Shown here piece after piece: positions 40,664-52,321 of a DNA stretch of 64,000 nucleotides; within the stretch, counting starts at the first letter, position 1, and the number at the start of each line of letters is the position of its first letter. Position numbers and translations under genes: made by a program. Below the pieces are notes generated by a model, which had not been told where the DNA came from, searched no databases, and saw only the letters and a program-made list of their open reading frames with translations. Source of the stretch: Agelas oroides. Lineage: Eukaryota; Porifera; Demospongiae; Agelasida; Agelasidae. Location of the stretch: assembly GCA_949130485.1 (NCBI GenBank), contig OX422183.1, positions 19,809,934-19,873,933 on the forward strand, given 5' to 3'.

Positions 40664-40741
40664 ATCTGACATGCCAGCACCTCTGAGGAATTCTTCTGTT
40701 TTCACATGGCCTCTTTTAACTGCCACATCCAGGGGAGTCAT
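40664..40741 (-). CDS. Ankyrin-like exon, shortened (most 3' recognised exon)
   Basis: 78 bp between acceptor TTCCTCAG and donor GTAAGT. Reads TPLDVAVKRGHVKTEEFLR then GAGMSD, the helix-turn-helix of an ankyrin repeat without the final INxxDxxG strand. Phase 0-0 like its neighbours. The donor implies at least one more exon further left, which I did not identify. Confidence 0.72.
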
Positions 40742-41230
40742 CTGAGGAAGAAAGAATTGCTAATAAAGCACGGCAGATGGACATGCTGATTGACTTTCAG
40801 GAAGGCTACATAATTTGCTGCACAAGTTTCTTTAAATACTTAGTGCCATTTCACTGTTTCACTTGTAGTGTCAGGCTCACTATATAGCTCACATAAACAG
40901 TACCATTCAGCAATTTTAATTTGGGATGTGGCCTTTTTACTCCGGCTGTATATACAATGTTGGCTTCAGGACGGAAAGGCAATCACATGTATTCTTGGGA
41001 ATAGCTGAATGCTAACTAAGTCATGCAATAACTTTGCTTTTCCATGAAATTTTATTGCCTGTTGCACATGAAATTCCTCGAATCCATGCAATTACATTCA
41101 TAAAAATTCACGACATATTTTGGGATTGGTTATGTATGCACAAGCACGTACTGGATACAGAGAGTGACTGGGAGTGAGGCTAACTCATACTCAAAAGCAG
41201 TGGTACTCCTCGTAATTTCATATAACTTAC

Positions 41231-41329
41231 CCGATCTTTATCTGTGATGTTGATATCAGCTCCTTTGCCAAGAAGAGATTCCACTGTGTGTGCATGGCCT
41301 CCACTAGCTGCAAGGTGCAGGGAAGTTCG
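41231..41329 (-). CDS. Ankyrin-repeat exon with mutated acceptor
   Basis: 99-bp module TSLHLAASGGHAHTVESLLG then KGADINITDKDR, donor GTAAGT. Sibling exons have acceptor TCTATCAG|CGA; here it is TCTATCAA|CGA, so the AG is lost. Because the modules are symmetric phase 0, skipping this exon would keep the frame. Confidence 0.7.
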
Positions 41330-41631
41330 TTGATAGAAAGAAACAAAAAAACAGTTGCATTATTAGCCAATGTCTAAATTTCTGGTAGGTTAACTGTATT
41401 TATAAAATATTCTTGATGATGATCATGAAGTGGTACCAGGAGCTTATGAATAGCCACACTTTCATGGCCATCATACGTTTTTGGTGGTCCTTCTCATACT
41501 TTGCTGGAATTAAGGTACTACCAGATTGAAAGCTGGCAAAGTGTTCTTTCAAACAGAGTAATGATGGATACGGTTGTATGAGAATGAAATTCGACTTAGC
41601 AGTATTCTAGTTTACTATCAGCAGTATTCAC

Positions 41632-41724
41632 CCCATTGTTATCTTTGACGTTGACATCAGCTGCTTCAAGGAATCCCACTGTTTTAATACGGCCTTCTTT
41701 AGCTGCCACATGCAGGGGAACCAT
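41632..41724 (-). CDS. Ankyrin-repeat exon, 31 codons
   Basis: 93 bp: MVPLHVAAKEGRIKTVGFLE then AADVNVKDNNG. Two codons shorter than the 33-codon standard. Acceptor CCATCAG, donor GTGAAT. Confidence 0.8.
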
Positions 41725-41798
41725 CTGATGGAGAAACAAAGTACAAATGAAGCCAGAAGCCAATTAATGACTTCCAGGAGGTCAGATTACCATAGGTC

Positions 41799-42290
41799 TA
41801 GCCTTGTTCCCAGGCTCCCGTGCATGAGTGGTGAAAAAAGAGGTACACACTGTTTGCTTAGGGTTTCTGAGAATTTGGGAAATTTCTGTAAAATCTGCTC
41901 CGTTATACTAACCTCCGTGAGGCATGCTGACTTCTCCTATGTGAAAGATGCCTGCAACTGACCATGCTCTGTGTGGATGATGATGAGGGAGCGATGAAGG
42001 CAATCAGCTCTTTGCTTGAGGGCATTAACGGCACATAACTGACACAATCTTTCCCTTTGAAGTCATGATGCAGACAGTTATTGTCAAAGTGATAACTTCA
42101 AAACCACCCGAAGGTGTCTCATAAGCAGTATAACTCTGCAGTGTGGCCTTTCAGCAGGTAAACAGAAATTTCCGTAATTTTACTGTAGTGGAGTAGTATG
42201 CAAGTTACCAAGGGAATTTGGCACATGTGCGAACAGTGTGTACCAGGCTCTCTTTCCTCTCCTCCACACGAGAGCCTGGGAACGAGGCTA
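41799..42290. mobile_element. MITE with TAGCCTNGTTCCCAGGC termini
   Basis: Left TAGCCTTGTTCCCAGGCTC and right (minus) TAGCCTCGTTCCCAGGCTC, both followed inward by sequence ending GTACACACTGTT. Arms are about 60 bp, one with an insertion. It lies in an intron of the ankyrin gene. Confidence 0.75.
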
Positions 42291-42680
42291 AGTACAGACT
42301 AATTGTTCAGTATCTCTGATGGTGCATGGAGATGAAGCAGCCTCAGATCATAATTTCCTCCAAGGTAGATTTATAGTCATGCTCTCTAGTCCAGCTGCAT
42401 TTGAATTTGGTTAGCCCTTTTTCTAGCCCCCACCCAGCTTCCAATTAATTTCAGTAAAGTTCTCACACAAATGAGAGTAAAAGAGGATGCACTGGAATAG
42501 TAAGAAGAGCAAAAGGTATAGTACATGTACCAGGCAACTAACCGTGCATATCTAGCTAGCAAGGGGAAGGAACTTGAGTCCTTGCCTTTGTTGTTTGATG
42601 TTGTATGTATATACAGGACTCCCTGGTAGACCAGCCACTGGCTGAGGGACATTTCCTGTTTAAAATTAAAGTATACCTAC

Positions 42681-42787
<107 letters not shown>

Positions 42788-43038
42788 ACCGAAATCATTG
42801 ATCATGTAGTTGACTAAATATGTGAAATGTAGCTATTTCATTCTGAAAATTTCTGCCATTTGCTGATTACGTCACGCTCACATGAAAAAATTTACCACAC
42901 CCTCTCCTGCTAAATTGTATTGCAAGTGACAGGAACCTGGGCGTAGCCTGGAAATAAGGCCAGGTAATGGTGCGTGCCTGTTGATGAGGCTAACTCAAAC
43001 TCAAATCAACAGCATCAATGTCTCACATGTGTACTTAC

Positions 43039-43137
43039 CCCGTCATTATCTTTGATATTAATATCAGCTCCTTGCTCAATAAGGCATAGCAGGGTGTATT
43101 CATAGCCTTTTCCAGCAGCAATGTGCAGGGCAGTTCG
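43039..43137 (-). CDS. Ankyrin-repeat exon (33 codons)
   Basis: RTALHIAAGKGYEYTLLCLI then EQGADINIKDNDG. 99 bp, acceptor TTGTCAG, donor GTAAGT, phase 0-0. Contains the TALHIAA and GADIN consensus turns. Confidence 0.9.
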
Positions 43138-43617
43138 CTGACAAGGAGAAGAAAAAAGAGTGTATTTAGCAGTTGTAATTTTGGCTAATTGTGAGCAAAA
43201 ACAATCTAGTAACTTTTCCATGGTTAGTTTTAATAGAATAATCGAATAAATTGTGCAAATACATGTTGGTAGTGGAGTTGGAACTTGAAGCAGTTTAGCA
43301 CAGCAGATCGATTTACAACTTCTCAGTGTATGTATGAAATGAACGGCGAATACAGGGTCCTTTTCTTGGGTGCATGGGCTCCTACACAACTCAGATATAG
43401 ATACTGCCCAGCTAGTCAACACTTAGAACTTAGAAGTTGGCTGGCTTTGTTTATCATCTCGCCTTTACATGGCTTCAATTACCACCAATTGAGCTGGAAT
43501 ACTTAGACCATAGATAGTGGATTGACATACACGAGCTCCATGTGCAGTTTTAGGAATGAGAAACTCAAAACAGTAGGAATCCATATACCATAAGCATTGT
43601 TAGTCTCCTATACTTAC

Positions 43618-43716
43618 TCCAGCATTATCTTTGGCACTGATATCAGCTCCTTTGGCAGCAAGGGCTTCCACTGTGTAAGTGTAGCCATTTTCAGTTGTAA
43701 TGTGCAGGGGAGTTTG
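43618..43716 (-). CDS. Ankyrin-repeat exon (33 codons)
   Basis: QTPLHITTENGYTYTVEALA then AKGADISAKDNAG. 99 bp, acceptor CTATCAG, donor GTAAGT, phase 0-0. Confidence 0.9.
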
Positions 43717-44127
43717 CTGATAGAAAAAAAAACATTCACAAGATAAATTACATTTATGATATATGTATAGGATAGAGCCCTCATGTGATATATATCAATT
43801 TTCTGCACATATACAGTTAGTAACCTACACGGAGGGATCTAAGTGAGAAAGACAGCCTGAATAATGGAGGCAGCTAGCCAAATATTATGCCTTGTTACCA
43901 GCTAGTTTCTTCTATTAATATTGAAAAGAGTTGATTTCACAATTCTACTCAACAAGTTTGAATGCAGACTGGGATGATGAACACAGGGAAACAGTTATGG
44001 AATTGATTAATGCACGTACAAATGTTGCAGAATAAAGGGCCCTTTCTAAGGCACCCGGAAGTGCATCGGGCTAACTTGAACTCAAGCCAAATATGCTAAT
44101 GTTCCCTCAGTAATGAAATGAACTTAC

Positions 44128-44226
44128 CCCAGCATTATCTTTTATGTTGATATCAGCTCCTTTAGCAACAAGACATTCTGTTGTGTATGTATAGCCTTTT
44201 CCAGCCGCAATGTGCAAGGGTGTTCG
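44128..44226 (-). CDS. Ankyrin-repeat exon (33 codons)
   Basis: RTPLHIAAGKGYTYTTECLV then AKGADINIKDNAG. 99 bp, acceptor ATTTCAG, donor GTAAGT, phase 0-0. Confidence 0.9.
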
Positions 44227-44459
44227 CTGAAATAGAGAGAAAGAAGACAATTTTGAAACAGTAGATGTCAAGTGGATACTTTTTACTGGATGATTTTATG
44301 TGGAGGCAGCTAGCTGTTTCAACTGTAGTATTGATGAACGTTAACTCTTTAACCACCGTAGGCTATTTACAGGAAGTCTTCATTAGGCTATGGATATCTT
44401 CCTTGCTCTGTATTTCCACTTCTGTATGGAGCTAGCACTGGAAACTTGAGTCAAAGCTT

Positions 44460-44769
44460 ATTGACACATTCTCTGTGGGTTCGCGACCTTAGACACACCC
44501 ACTCATTAGCGAGCATTCAATAGTCAGGGCCCTCCGACCAGAGAATGCTCCTCCGGACTAAAGCTGCCTAAAATGCCAGAAATGGAGTCCCTACAAAGCG
44601 AAAGGAACGTTTTCTACGCCCGTTTGTGCAAGAAAGCAAACAAATGGCCCACCTGGCATTGACCAGGGCTTTTCTACAGCCAGCTGCAACAGCTGCCATG
44701 CACTGTCATCCAGAGGGGTGCACACCCACCCACCTCCCCCTGTCCCACCCTTTCTGCTAGCGCAGAACC
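44460..44769. repeat. Dispersed 300-bp repeat, copy 1 (copy 2 near 56 kb)
   Basis: Shares CACCCACTCATTA-like start, CAATAGTCAG, TGCCAGAAATG, CCACCTCCCCCTGTCCCACC and CTTTCTGCT with 55975-56281 in the same orientation, with many substitutions. No coding and no clear TIRs; possibly a SINE or an old MITE. Confidence 0.7.
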
Positions 44770-44908
44770 TATCTTCAAAACGGATTGCGCCAACTGATAA
44801 CTTGCGGCCAAAGTCAGGCGACGCCAAAAAGCATCATCGGTGGGGTTAAATGTTTGTATGATGTTCAATATTGTAACATTAATTTTGTACTCCACCATAT
44901 AATAGTTA

Positions 44909-45042
44909 GACACTGAGACCAAGGGATCTACGCGATTTAGAAACCCGAGGGTCCCCTGGCTGTAGCGTCCCGAGCGCAGCGAGGGCGCTACTAGGGGGCC
45001 CGAGGGTTTATAAATCGCATAGATCCCGTTGGTCTCAGTGTC
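44909..45042. repeat. Palindromic foldback element
   Basis: Arms of about 55 bp (GACACTGAGACCAA, GGGATCTA, AACCCGAGGG) face each other around a centre rich in AGCGCAGCGAGGGCGCTA. Nearly the whole 134 bp can fold into one hairpin. Confidence 0.85.
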
Positions 45043-45900
45043 TCACTTTTTTAGATCATGGCTAGCACTGTTGTAAACTCCAGCACATTTTCGAAGCAAA
45101 TACTGCCATTACAAGTGACGGAAAGCTGTGGACACGAAGAGCTGTCGGACTAGCTACCCTGCAGAGCGAACTGAGTGAACGGAACATACCTCGACAACCG
45201 AACTATAACTCACCTGTGTTCTGAAAGTACGGGTGCAGGTTACGATATACGGCGGTGAAGAAAGGTCACGCTGAGAACAACGAACAGCTGTTCAAAGCGT
45301 TGTCTTCACTCGAAGAACACAGCCAGTTTCAAAGACAGCGCTGCTCACGGAGGTGGTGTACGGATAATAACCAGACTTCTGCATACGCTCGAATGGACAA
45401 ACAATTTACTGAAAACAAAAATTCACTTATTTACACATATACTTGTATTTACGCACATCAAAATGTTTGTTTATACATAATCTATGTACATACTACTGAC
45501 AATGTAAGACCAAAACAATGGCCTCATGCTCTGAGCAATAAATTACAGGTGTTCTATGAGAATTTACATGAGAATTTACAAGTATTCTATGGGATTTAGA
45601 ACACCTGCTGTTGACCAATCATATTGAAGCATTTACTACAACCATGATCTAATTGTATTTAGCCAAGTTATGGAGACTTGAGAACATGACTGATTGTGTT
45701 CTCGTATATGAGATCAACAACACTGATGGAGAACTTGAATATTTTGTACTCACTGTACTTAGTGTTCTCAAACTTACAAGAAACTGTCTTGCACAAACTT
45801 ATGGAAATCATATTAATCCATGTTAAGTTATCTAAATGTCAGTGCCATGAGAACTGTAGCATCATACCCACCCAGGCTGGGGAATGTGGCTAGAACTATA
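45043..45900. other. Intron sequence, no gene recognised
   Basis: Short open frames only (for example 45255-45599) without a recognisable domain. It lies within the large intron between ankyrin exons at 44128 and 46905. Confidence 0.4.
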
Positions 45901-46222
45901 GCCCCGTTTTCACGCACTAACCCAGGTTAGTTTCAGAATCCAGATTATATATAAGCGTTCACACATGTAGCTGCTAAGCCAGTTTAGCTTATGAATCTTC
46001 TAACATACCTAGTGCTTCTGCGGCTGAGGGGCTGTACTACTTGTCATGAATACTGAAAACTTCGATATGCAGCCATTAAAAATGGCGCCAGCTATTTACA
46101 CATGCTGTTCAGATCCTAGTCTGCATTGCAATCAGGGTTCAACCCTCATATGGAGGAGGGTAATTATGTAACCCAGATTGCAATCAGGCTTAGTGTGTTT
46201 ACACAACACAGATTAGTTCCAT

Positions 46223-46789
46223 CTAGCCCGTGCCTGGCCCGAAAAGGAGGAGGAGGAAAAGGGGCCCGGTTTCAGCCGTTCGCGCATGCGCTTAATCGCG
46301 GTGGAACTTCCGTACGCTTGTGACGCCAATATTGATACTAGGCGTTACACTGTCCGTAGATTTATCATAGCAGCATATGACCTGCAAAGAAACTCACTTG
46401 ATTGTACTCATCCAGCGGCCGATCTGAAGCTATGAAGTAAAAGTGTGAGTTCCCGTGGAGTCGATTGATGAGAAGAGGCTACCTACCAATAAAACCATTG
46501 CAAGAAGGCTTCCATTGCACTTCCGTCTGCCCCTTTTCTGCTAGAGATCTTCAATAAACAATGAAATGCTGTTGGCCAAGGTGCTGAAATAAAAGCTACT
46601 CGGGCTAGCTAGCTAGGGTAGTTTGATACGGTAAATAGCAATGTCATGCAATCGACCATGTGACTTTGACGTCGTCATTGGCACCCTCCACTGATCAACA
46701 CATGCTTAAACTACAGATAATTAAGCGCATGCATGAACGGCTGAAACCAGGCCCTTTCTCTTCCTCTTCGGGCCTGGGAACAAGGCTAA
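46223..46789. mobile_element. Nested MITE with TAGCC...GGCCCGAA termini
   Basis: Left GCCTGGCCCGAAAAGG ... GGTTTCAGCCGTTC ... GCATGCGCTTAA pairs with the right arm (minus) GCCTTGTTCCCAGGCCCGAAG ... CTGGTTTCAGCCGTTC ... GCGCTTAA over about 65 bp. The interior holds the second copy of the repeat seen at 34690. Confidence 0.75.
46344..46500 (+). repeat. Dispersed repeat, copy 2
   Basis: Matches 34690-34855. Its position inside the nested MITE suggests the first copy is also a remnant of that MITE. Confidence 0.6.
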
Positions 46790-46904
46790 GTTCAATTTGG
46801 GTTAAAAGCCTAGTGTAAACGGGGCTTATCACCTCATTTGTCATACTGCAAGCAACAAAAACTAGAGCAGAGGTCTAGGAATGCAACTAATCTCAAATGC
46901 TTAC

Positions 46905-47003
46905 CCCAGCTTTATCTTTGATGTTGATACCAGCTCCTTTGTCAACAAGGCACTCCACTGTCCGCTCATAGTTTTCCCTAGCTGCAATGTGCAGGGGAGT
47001 TCG
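46905..47003 (-). CDS. Ankyrin-repeat exon (33 codons)
   Basis: RTPLHIAARENYERTVECLV then DKGAGINIKDKAG (Gly where the usual GADIN has Asp). 99 bp, acceptor CTATCAG, donor GTAAGC, phase 0-0. Close paralogue of the exons at 47674 and 52091. Confidence 0.9.
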
Positions 47004-47673
47004 CTGATAGTGAGGAAAAATAAGCAAAGAGAGTAATTTCAAACAATGTGATGGACTTTTACGTAGATTAGTTTAGCAGACATTGTGCAAGTACTGCATT
47101 GTCCCGGGCAAGCAACCCACCCCCCAATTTTGACGGTTTTGTGGTTATTTGAGGTCCTCCGTGTGACTGCCCACCATGCTAAATTCTTGCATAGTGAGTC
47201 GAAAGGGTACTCACGTACATAGCTGCGAGCATTCTGATGCGCTCCAGGCACCACGACATCCTGCATCAAAGTTTCGCACACACCCGTCCATAGCCTCATT
47301 TGTAGTGTTCTTCGCTTGCGGCATGAAACTCACCTACTGCAAGTGATGAACGCTGAGTAAGTTTGGCAACGAGGCTACGATTCAGTCCATTTTCTAGCAT
47401 GATACAGCTTTCTCCACCCTCAGGCCGGCTCAATGAAGCACGAGCAAAGCGATGATGCAGGTCAATTCGGTATCCCCTGGCAGCTAACTTCGCATCCAGG
47501 GTGGGCACTTGCAGGGAGATACTTGAATCATTCAAACATCTCCTCCATGTAACCACCTACCCTCAATTTTTAATGCTTGAGCTGCGAGCGCCCATGGGTG
47601 TTTGCCCGGGACAATTACGGTATGTACATGTATGACATAATATTCCCACAGTAGTGTATAGTATTATACTTAC

Positions 47674-47772
47674 CCCAGTATTATCTTTGATGTTGATATC
47701 AGCTCCTTCGTCAACAAGGCACTCCACTGTGCGCTCATAGTTCTTACTAGCTGCAATGTGCAGGGGAGTTTG
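47674..47772 (-). CDS. Ankyrin-repeat exon (33 codons)
   Basis: QTPLHIAASKNYERTVECLV then DEGADINIKDNTG. 99 bp, acceptor CTGTCAG, donor GTAAGT, phase 0-0. Confidence 0.9.
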
Positions 47773-48410
47773 CTGACAGAAAGAAAGAAACAAACTTTGA
47801 GACAGTAAGTTAGCCCTCTACTACTTTTGGTCAAAAGTGGAGAGAGGGATTTGTCATCCAAAGTGAAGTTGACAATATTCATGATGACTTTGCCAAACAG
47901 CAACATCGGTGATCACGTACCATTGAAAATCACTAGCAGCTATTGGTACTAAGCCAAGAGACAGTAACTTGCACAGGAGATGAGTAGGATGACCCATGCA
48001 AGTTCGTACTGCAAGCAACAAAAATCTGGGTGTGTCTGAGAATGAGGCTAGTGGTTCTATGTGTAGTTCAGAACAAACAGTGACCATTCACTAAGCTAAA
48101 CTTGCAAAACCTCATTAAGCCACACATGGAATGCAAATGAGATGCTCATCAACCACAGGGCGTCTAAATGAGTGAAAATTACCTATGTAAAAGATGGGGA
48201 TAAGAAAGGGGGAAGGGTGTTTGCTCAAATGGGGCATATTGGTATGAGCTTACAATATACAATTTCTTTGATTGTGGGTTTGAGTGTGGCTGACAAACTC
48301 TTTCAACAGCTCAAATGAATATTAACAAAAGGGATACAGCACCCCTCTCTTGAGTGTCATGCAATGGAAACTAATCTACTGTCAGTAGTACAGCCCAGTA
48401 CATAACTTCA

Positions 48411-48684
48411 CATGTGGCAGTCCCGGATAGAAATCGAATATTACTCCGTCACGTATTTCGAGCGCATTACTAACTAAGTTTGAGACGCTATGTACATATA
48501 GTGCTGAGCTTCCGCTAATGGTGGGGCTCATACGCAACGTGTAAACACATGAATATCTGATGCATCTATGAAGCACGTATAAGCCCCACCCTTAGCGGAA
48601 GCTCAGCGCTATAGCGCGTCAAACATGGTGATGCACTCGAAATACGCGACGGAATAATATTTCAATTCAGGACTACTACACGTG
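48411..48684. mobile_element. CAGTCC-type MITE
   Basis: Termini CATGTGGCAGTCC and (minus) CACGTGTAGTAGTCC, then TAGAAATCGAATATTACTCCG matched by TGAAATATTATTCCGTCGCG and CGTATTTCGAG on both sides. A second internal inverted pair (GCTTCCGCTAATGGTGGGG / CCCCACCCTTAGCGGAAGC) makes almost the whole element foldable. Confidence 0.85.
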
Positions 48685-48703
48685 TCTCATCATTATCACG
48701 TAC

Positions 48704-48802
48704 TCCATAATCATCCTTGATGTTGATGTCAGCTTCTTGGCCAACAAGGTATTTCACTACATCCAGATGGCCTCTTTCAGCTGCCACATGCAATGGAGTC
48801 CA
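48704..48802 (-). CDS. Ankyrin-repeat exon (33 codons)
   Basis: WTPLHVAAERGHLDVVKYLV then GQEADINIKDDYG. 99 bp, acceptor CCATCAG, donor GTACGT, phase 0-0. Same subtype as the exon at 53458. Its donor begins 19 bp from a MITE end. Confidence 0.9.
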
Positions 48803-49146
48803 CTGATGGAGAGAAAAGGAGGAAGGAAGAATTGATTAATATGTAGGCAAGTTAAATGATCTTACAAGTCCATTCAGGCTAAGCCTTAAAATCCCTCCCC
48901 CCTCCCCCCCAAACTTTTTTTTTTTTTTTTTACGTAGCAGAAACCAACCAATTAACTTCCATGCAGGTCAAATAGTGTACATGTACATCTAGCCTTGTAC
49001 CCAGGCTGTTTTTTTTTTTGTTAATGAGCAGCCTGAGTGTGGGGCTATTATACACACATCTTGAATGGAGGCACAGGCCCTTTTTTGATTACTTAGGAGA
49101 GAGCCTAATTAACAAATCAGCAGTACTAATGTACCATAGTACATAC

Positions 49147-49245
49147 CCCATCATTGTCTTTAATGTTGATATCAGCTCCTGCCTTGACAATGAAATCTGT
49201 GGTGTAATTGTGGCCTTTTCCAGCTGCCATGTGCAGGGGTGTTCT
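49147..49245 (-). CDS. Ankyrin-repeat exon (33 codons)
   Basis: RTPLHMAAGKGHNYTTDFIV then KAGADINIKDNDG. 99 bp, acceptor CTCTCAG, donor GTATGT, phase 0-0. Confidence 0.9.
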
Positions 49246-50236
49246 CTGAGAGAGATCAAAGAAACCATTTAAGGTTGTATGTGTAGGTTTGTGTAACAAA
49301 CCAGTATGGTACAAGTAAGAGGACCAGCTCGGAACGCTCGCGCAAGTTGTTTACGCCGCTGCGATGAAAGGACGCGCATAAATACGTGCGTCGTATCTGA
49401 TGGTAAGATTGATATGGTACTCATCCATGCTGCAACTGCATAATTGGACTAAAGACTTTGTGTGTGTGTGTAGTACCAAATACCTCAGAGCTTGTAGGCT
49501 ATAAATCATCAAACTACAGAAACTGACCGACTTCTGGGCAGGTTGGTATAACCACTACAATTTTTATATTAGCCTCATACCCAGCGCACCAAAAAAACAG
49601 AAAGCAGCTGATGCACAGTGTTTGTGCATGTACTTAATCTCTTCAAAATGTGGGAACTCCAGATTACTTTCTGAGACGTACTTTTGCGTTACATGATGTC
49701 AGATTTCGGACTTGATAGTACACTTGTCAGAATATACGCATTAGTTATGACAGATTTGATGTCAGTATTCTTGATCAGCTCATAAGCTCTTCTCGAGGAT
49801 GAACAAGTTACAATGAAGCTGCTGATTAGATTTTCAAACTGTGTAAGGGCCATAGTTGACACTCTAAAGTTTAATATATGGGGCTCAGTAGGCTATTGTA
49901 GTCTTCACCAAACAAAGCTACTCTGTGGCGGCTGTCTTGTCTCGCAAGCCAGACCCAGCGATCCTGGCTAGGGTTTGTTGGGTCTGGCGTGCAAGATTAG
50001 GTGGCTATAGAGGATCGACTAAGGTGGCAACTTAGGCCAGTACTTGAACTTCATCATGGCGCATGCCCCTCTCAAACATCATAAAGGTTACTGCGACATT
50101 TATATTAACCAGAAACGCATCGGTGTGTACCACACACTCCTTCTCCACACCGGGTACCAAGCTATATTTTATATGCCAAGTGCCTGGGGATGAGGCTAAA
50201 TCACTACTGCCAGTATATATAGTCTCAAATACTTAC
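49246..50236. other. Intron, about 1 kb
   Basis: Contains a short inverted pair near 49950-50005 (CGCAAGCCAGACCCA / TGGGTCTGGCGTGCAAG). No coding exon or domain seen. Confidence 0.45.
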
Positions 50237-50335
50237 TCCATCATGATCACAGACACTGATATCAGCTTCTTCCTTAACAAGAGATTCCACAGTGTACTTG
50301 TAGCCATTTTCAGTTGCAATGTGCAGGGGAGTTCG
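50237..50335 (-). CDS. Ankyrin-repeat exon (33 codons)
   Basis: RTPLHIATENGYKYTVESLV then KEEADISVCDHDG. 99 bp, acceptor CTATCAG, donor GTAAGT, phase 0-0. Departs from consensus in the last strand (SVCDHDG). Confidence 0.88.
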
Positions 50336-50619
50336 CTGATAGAAAAAAAACATGTAAAGGGAAAGACAGTAGTTAACCAAGAAATTGATGGACTTTTGCA
50401 CAGGTTAGTGCAACAGAATGTACAATAGTGTAACAGACTAGTAGTGTGCAAGTGTATAGTAATGTCAAGCTTGAAGAAGTTTTTTTTTTTCTTCAACAGC
50501 AGAAATATACCAACTTCTGAGCAAGTTATATACAGGTACTTTGATTTCTACATGAAACTACACAAGTAGAAGGCTTATCTTCATCCTTTGATTTCTAGAT
50601 GAAACTATGACAATACATA

Positions 50620-50885
50620 ATACCTTATTACACGAGTTAGCGTGCAATATCACGAGTGCAATAACCACGATATGCACGCTAACGAGTGTAATAAAATGTA
50701 TATTATCCATTACCACAACAGCGTCATGTCTCAACTCACACAAAGAACCGAGTAACTCACTGTTCAAACACACCAGTTCTAATTAAAGCAAATTGTGGTT
50801 GCTAGGATACCACATAGTTCTAGCCCATGCAGTAACACCCGTGCAATAACACCCGTGCAATATCATGTGATATTGCACGGCACAG
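50620..50885. repeat. Cluster of short palindromes with CGAGTGCAATA/CGTGCAATA motifs
   Basis: TTACACGAGTTAGCGTGCAA is mirrored by GCACGCTAACGAGTGTAATAA, and CCGTGCAATATCA by TGATATTGCACGG. Probably a decayed foldback element; no coding. Confidence 0.55.
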
Positions 50886-50987
50886 GAATAGGAAAATACT
50901 GTTATAGAAATATCAACTGGATAATAATTAAGGATTACTGCATGAAGGGTGAACACTAGTGATAGATAATCTGATATTCTGATATAT

Positions 50988-51628
50988 GTGACCGGCTGAA
51001 CGAAAACCCGGCACGTTGCGCATTTTATGAAAATCGAGATAAGACCGGAAATCGGTATACCAATGTGTAATTGTGCGGCAGAAAAAAAATGGAAGCGATC
51101 GGTTGCTTGGTTCCCGAGCTACAGAGCGAAATGCGTAGCGGATGCGGAACGCAACGTTTCGAGAAAACGCAATGTTTTTACGTCGCTACGGTAAATTTTA
51201 ATGTCTTCGTATACTATCGTGTTACGTAAATTTACACGTGTTCTTGTAAAACAGCAGCTTGGAAGTCGGCAAAGACAGTTGGGAAAGACAGTGGTTATGA
51301 AAGCGGGGGCTTACATTGTGTCTATGGACAGGAAGACAACCGTATACGGATTGGAAGCTGGTAAAATCGCGTTTTTTGAAAAACGCGTACAAGCTGTCCA
51401 TAGCAATGCGTTTCCGTATTTCACTGGCCTGCCTGTGAGTTCGAGCTTATATCGTCTTTATGGTAGCAGAACCGGGCTTCATAATTCAGTATGATACAGT
51501 CCAAGGCCCCTGTGACACGTTGGTGTAATAATCTGAGTTTGGCTGGGAAACGACCTGTACGGATAAAATTGCCTCTAACTCAAATTCAATATTTGCGCAA
51601 TGTGCCGGGTTTTCGCTCAGGAGGGCAC
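50988..51628. mobile_element. MITE with CGAAAACCCGGCAC termini
   Basis: Left GTGACCGGCTGAACGAAAAC and right (minus) GTGCCCTCCTGAGCGAAAAC, both followed by CCGGCAC(G/A)TTGCGCA. ATAT flanks both sides, a possible 4-bp target-site duplication. An internal pair (TGTCTATGGACAG / CTGTCCATAGCAA) adds further folding. Confidence 0.8.
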
Positions 51629-51716
51629 ATATACCAGCAGATATTCCCTACACTGATAACTTATCCAATATTTTTCTGAAGTGTAGTCATTTAATAAAGA
51701 CAGGTACTGCACTTAC

Positions 51717-51815
51717 CCCATCATTATCTTGTATGTTGATATCAGCTCCTTTCTTAACAAGACGTTCGGTTGTGCGCGTATAGCCTTTTCCAGCTGCAAT
51801 GTGCAGGGGAGTGTG
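51717..51815 (-). CDS. Ankyrin-repeat exon (33 codons)
   Basis: HTPLHIAAGKGYTRTTERLV then KKGADINIQDNDG. 99 bp, acceptor CCATCAG, donor GTAAGT, phase 0-0. It begins 89 bp from the end of the preceding MITE. Confidence 0.9.
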
Positions 51816-52090
51816 CTGATGGAGAGAAAAACAGTAGTTGCCATAATTATTAGTCGATGTGATTTACCAAACATACATGTATGTATACAGTGGGTTAGGC
51901 CTAGTATCGTGGAAGTATTGTATCTAGATGTATCACTCAAATTCAGTGTTTCTGATGAAAAATACAAATGCCTTACGGTACTTTGATCCACCTGTGCAAC
52001 ATGCCTCATTTACAAAAATGTATCTCCAACAGCATTTTTGAAGTCTACCCCCAGGCCCCCAGTGGTACTAGTACTGTCTCATACACTTAC

Positions 52091-52189
52091 CCCATCATTA
52101 TCTTTGATGTTGATATCAGCTCCTTGATTAACAATGCATTCGGCTGTGCGCTCATAGTTCTCTCTGGCTGCAATGTGCAGGGGAGTTCG
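52091..52189 (-). CDS. Ankyrin-repeat exon (33 codons)
   Basis: RTPLHIAARENYERTAECIV then NQGADINIKDNDG. 99 bp, acceptor CTATCAG, donor GTAAGT, phase 0-0. Confidence 0.9.
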
Positions 52190-52321
52190 CTGATAGAGAG
52201 AAGTGTGAAATCAATTGACTTCCACATACATAAATAAATTAGTGTAACAGAATAATATTAATGTAGAAGTGGTGGGTAGGAAGTGTTTTGTGGCTGACAA
52301 ACTTTCAAACAGCAGAATGGA

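Larger units (their letters stand above)
45901..46825. mobile_element. MITE with GCCCCGTTT termini
   Basis: Left GCCCCGTTTTCACGCACTAACCC and right (minus) GCCCCGTTTACACTAGGC...AACCC form short TIRs; GCCCCGTTTACAC termini are a common MITE type. A second element is nested inside at 46223-46789. Confidence 0.7.
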
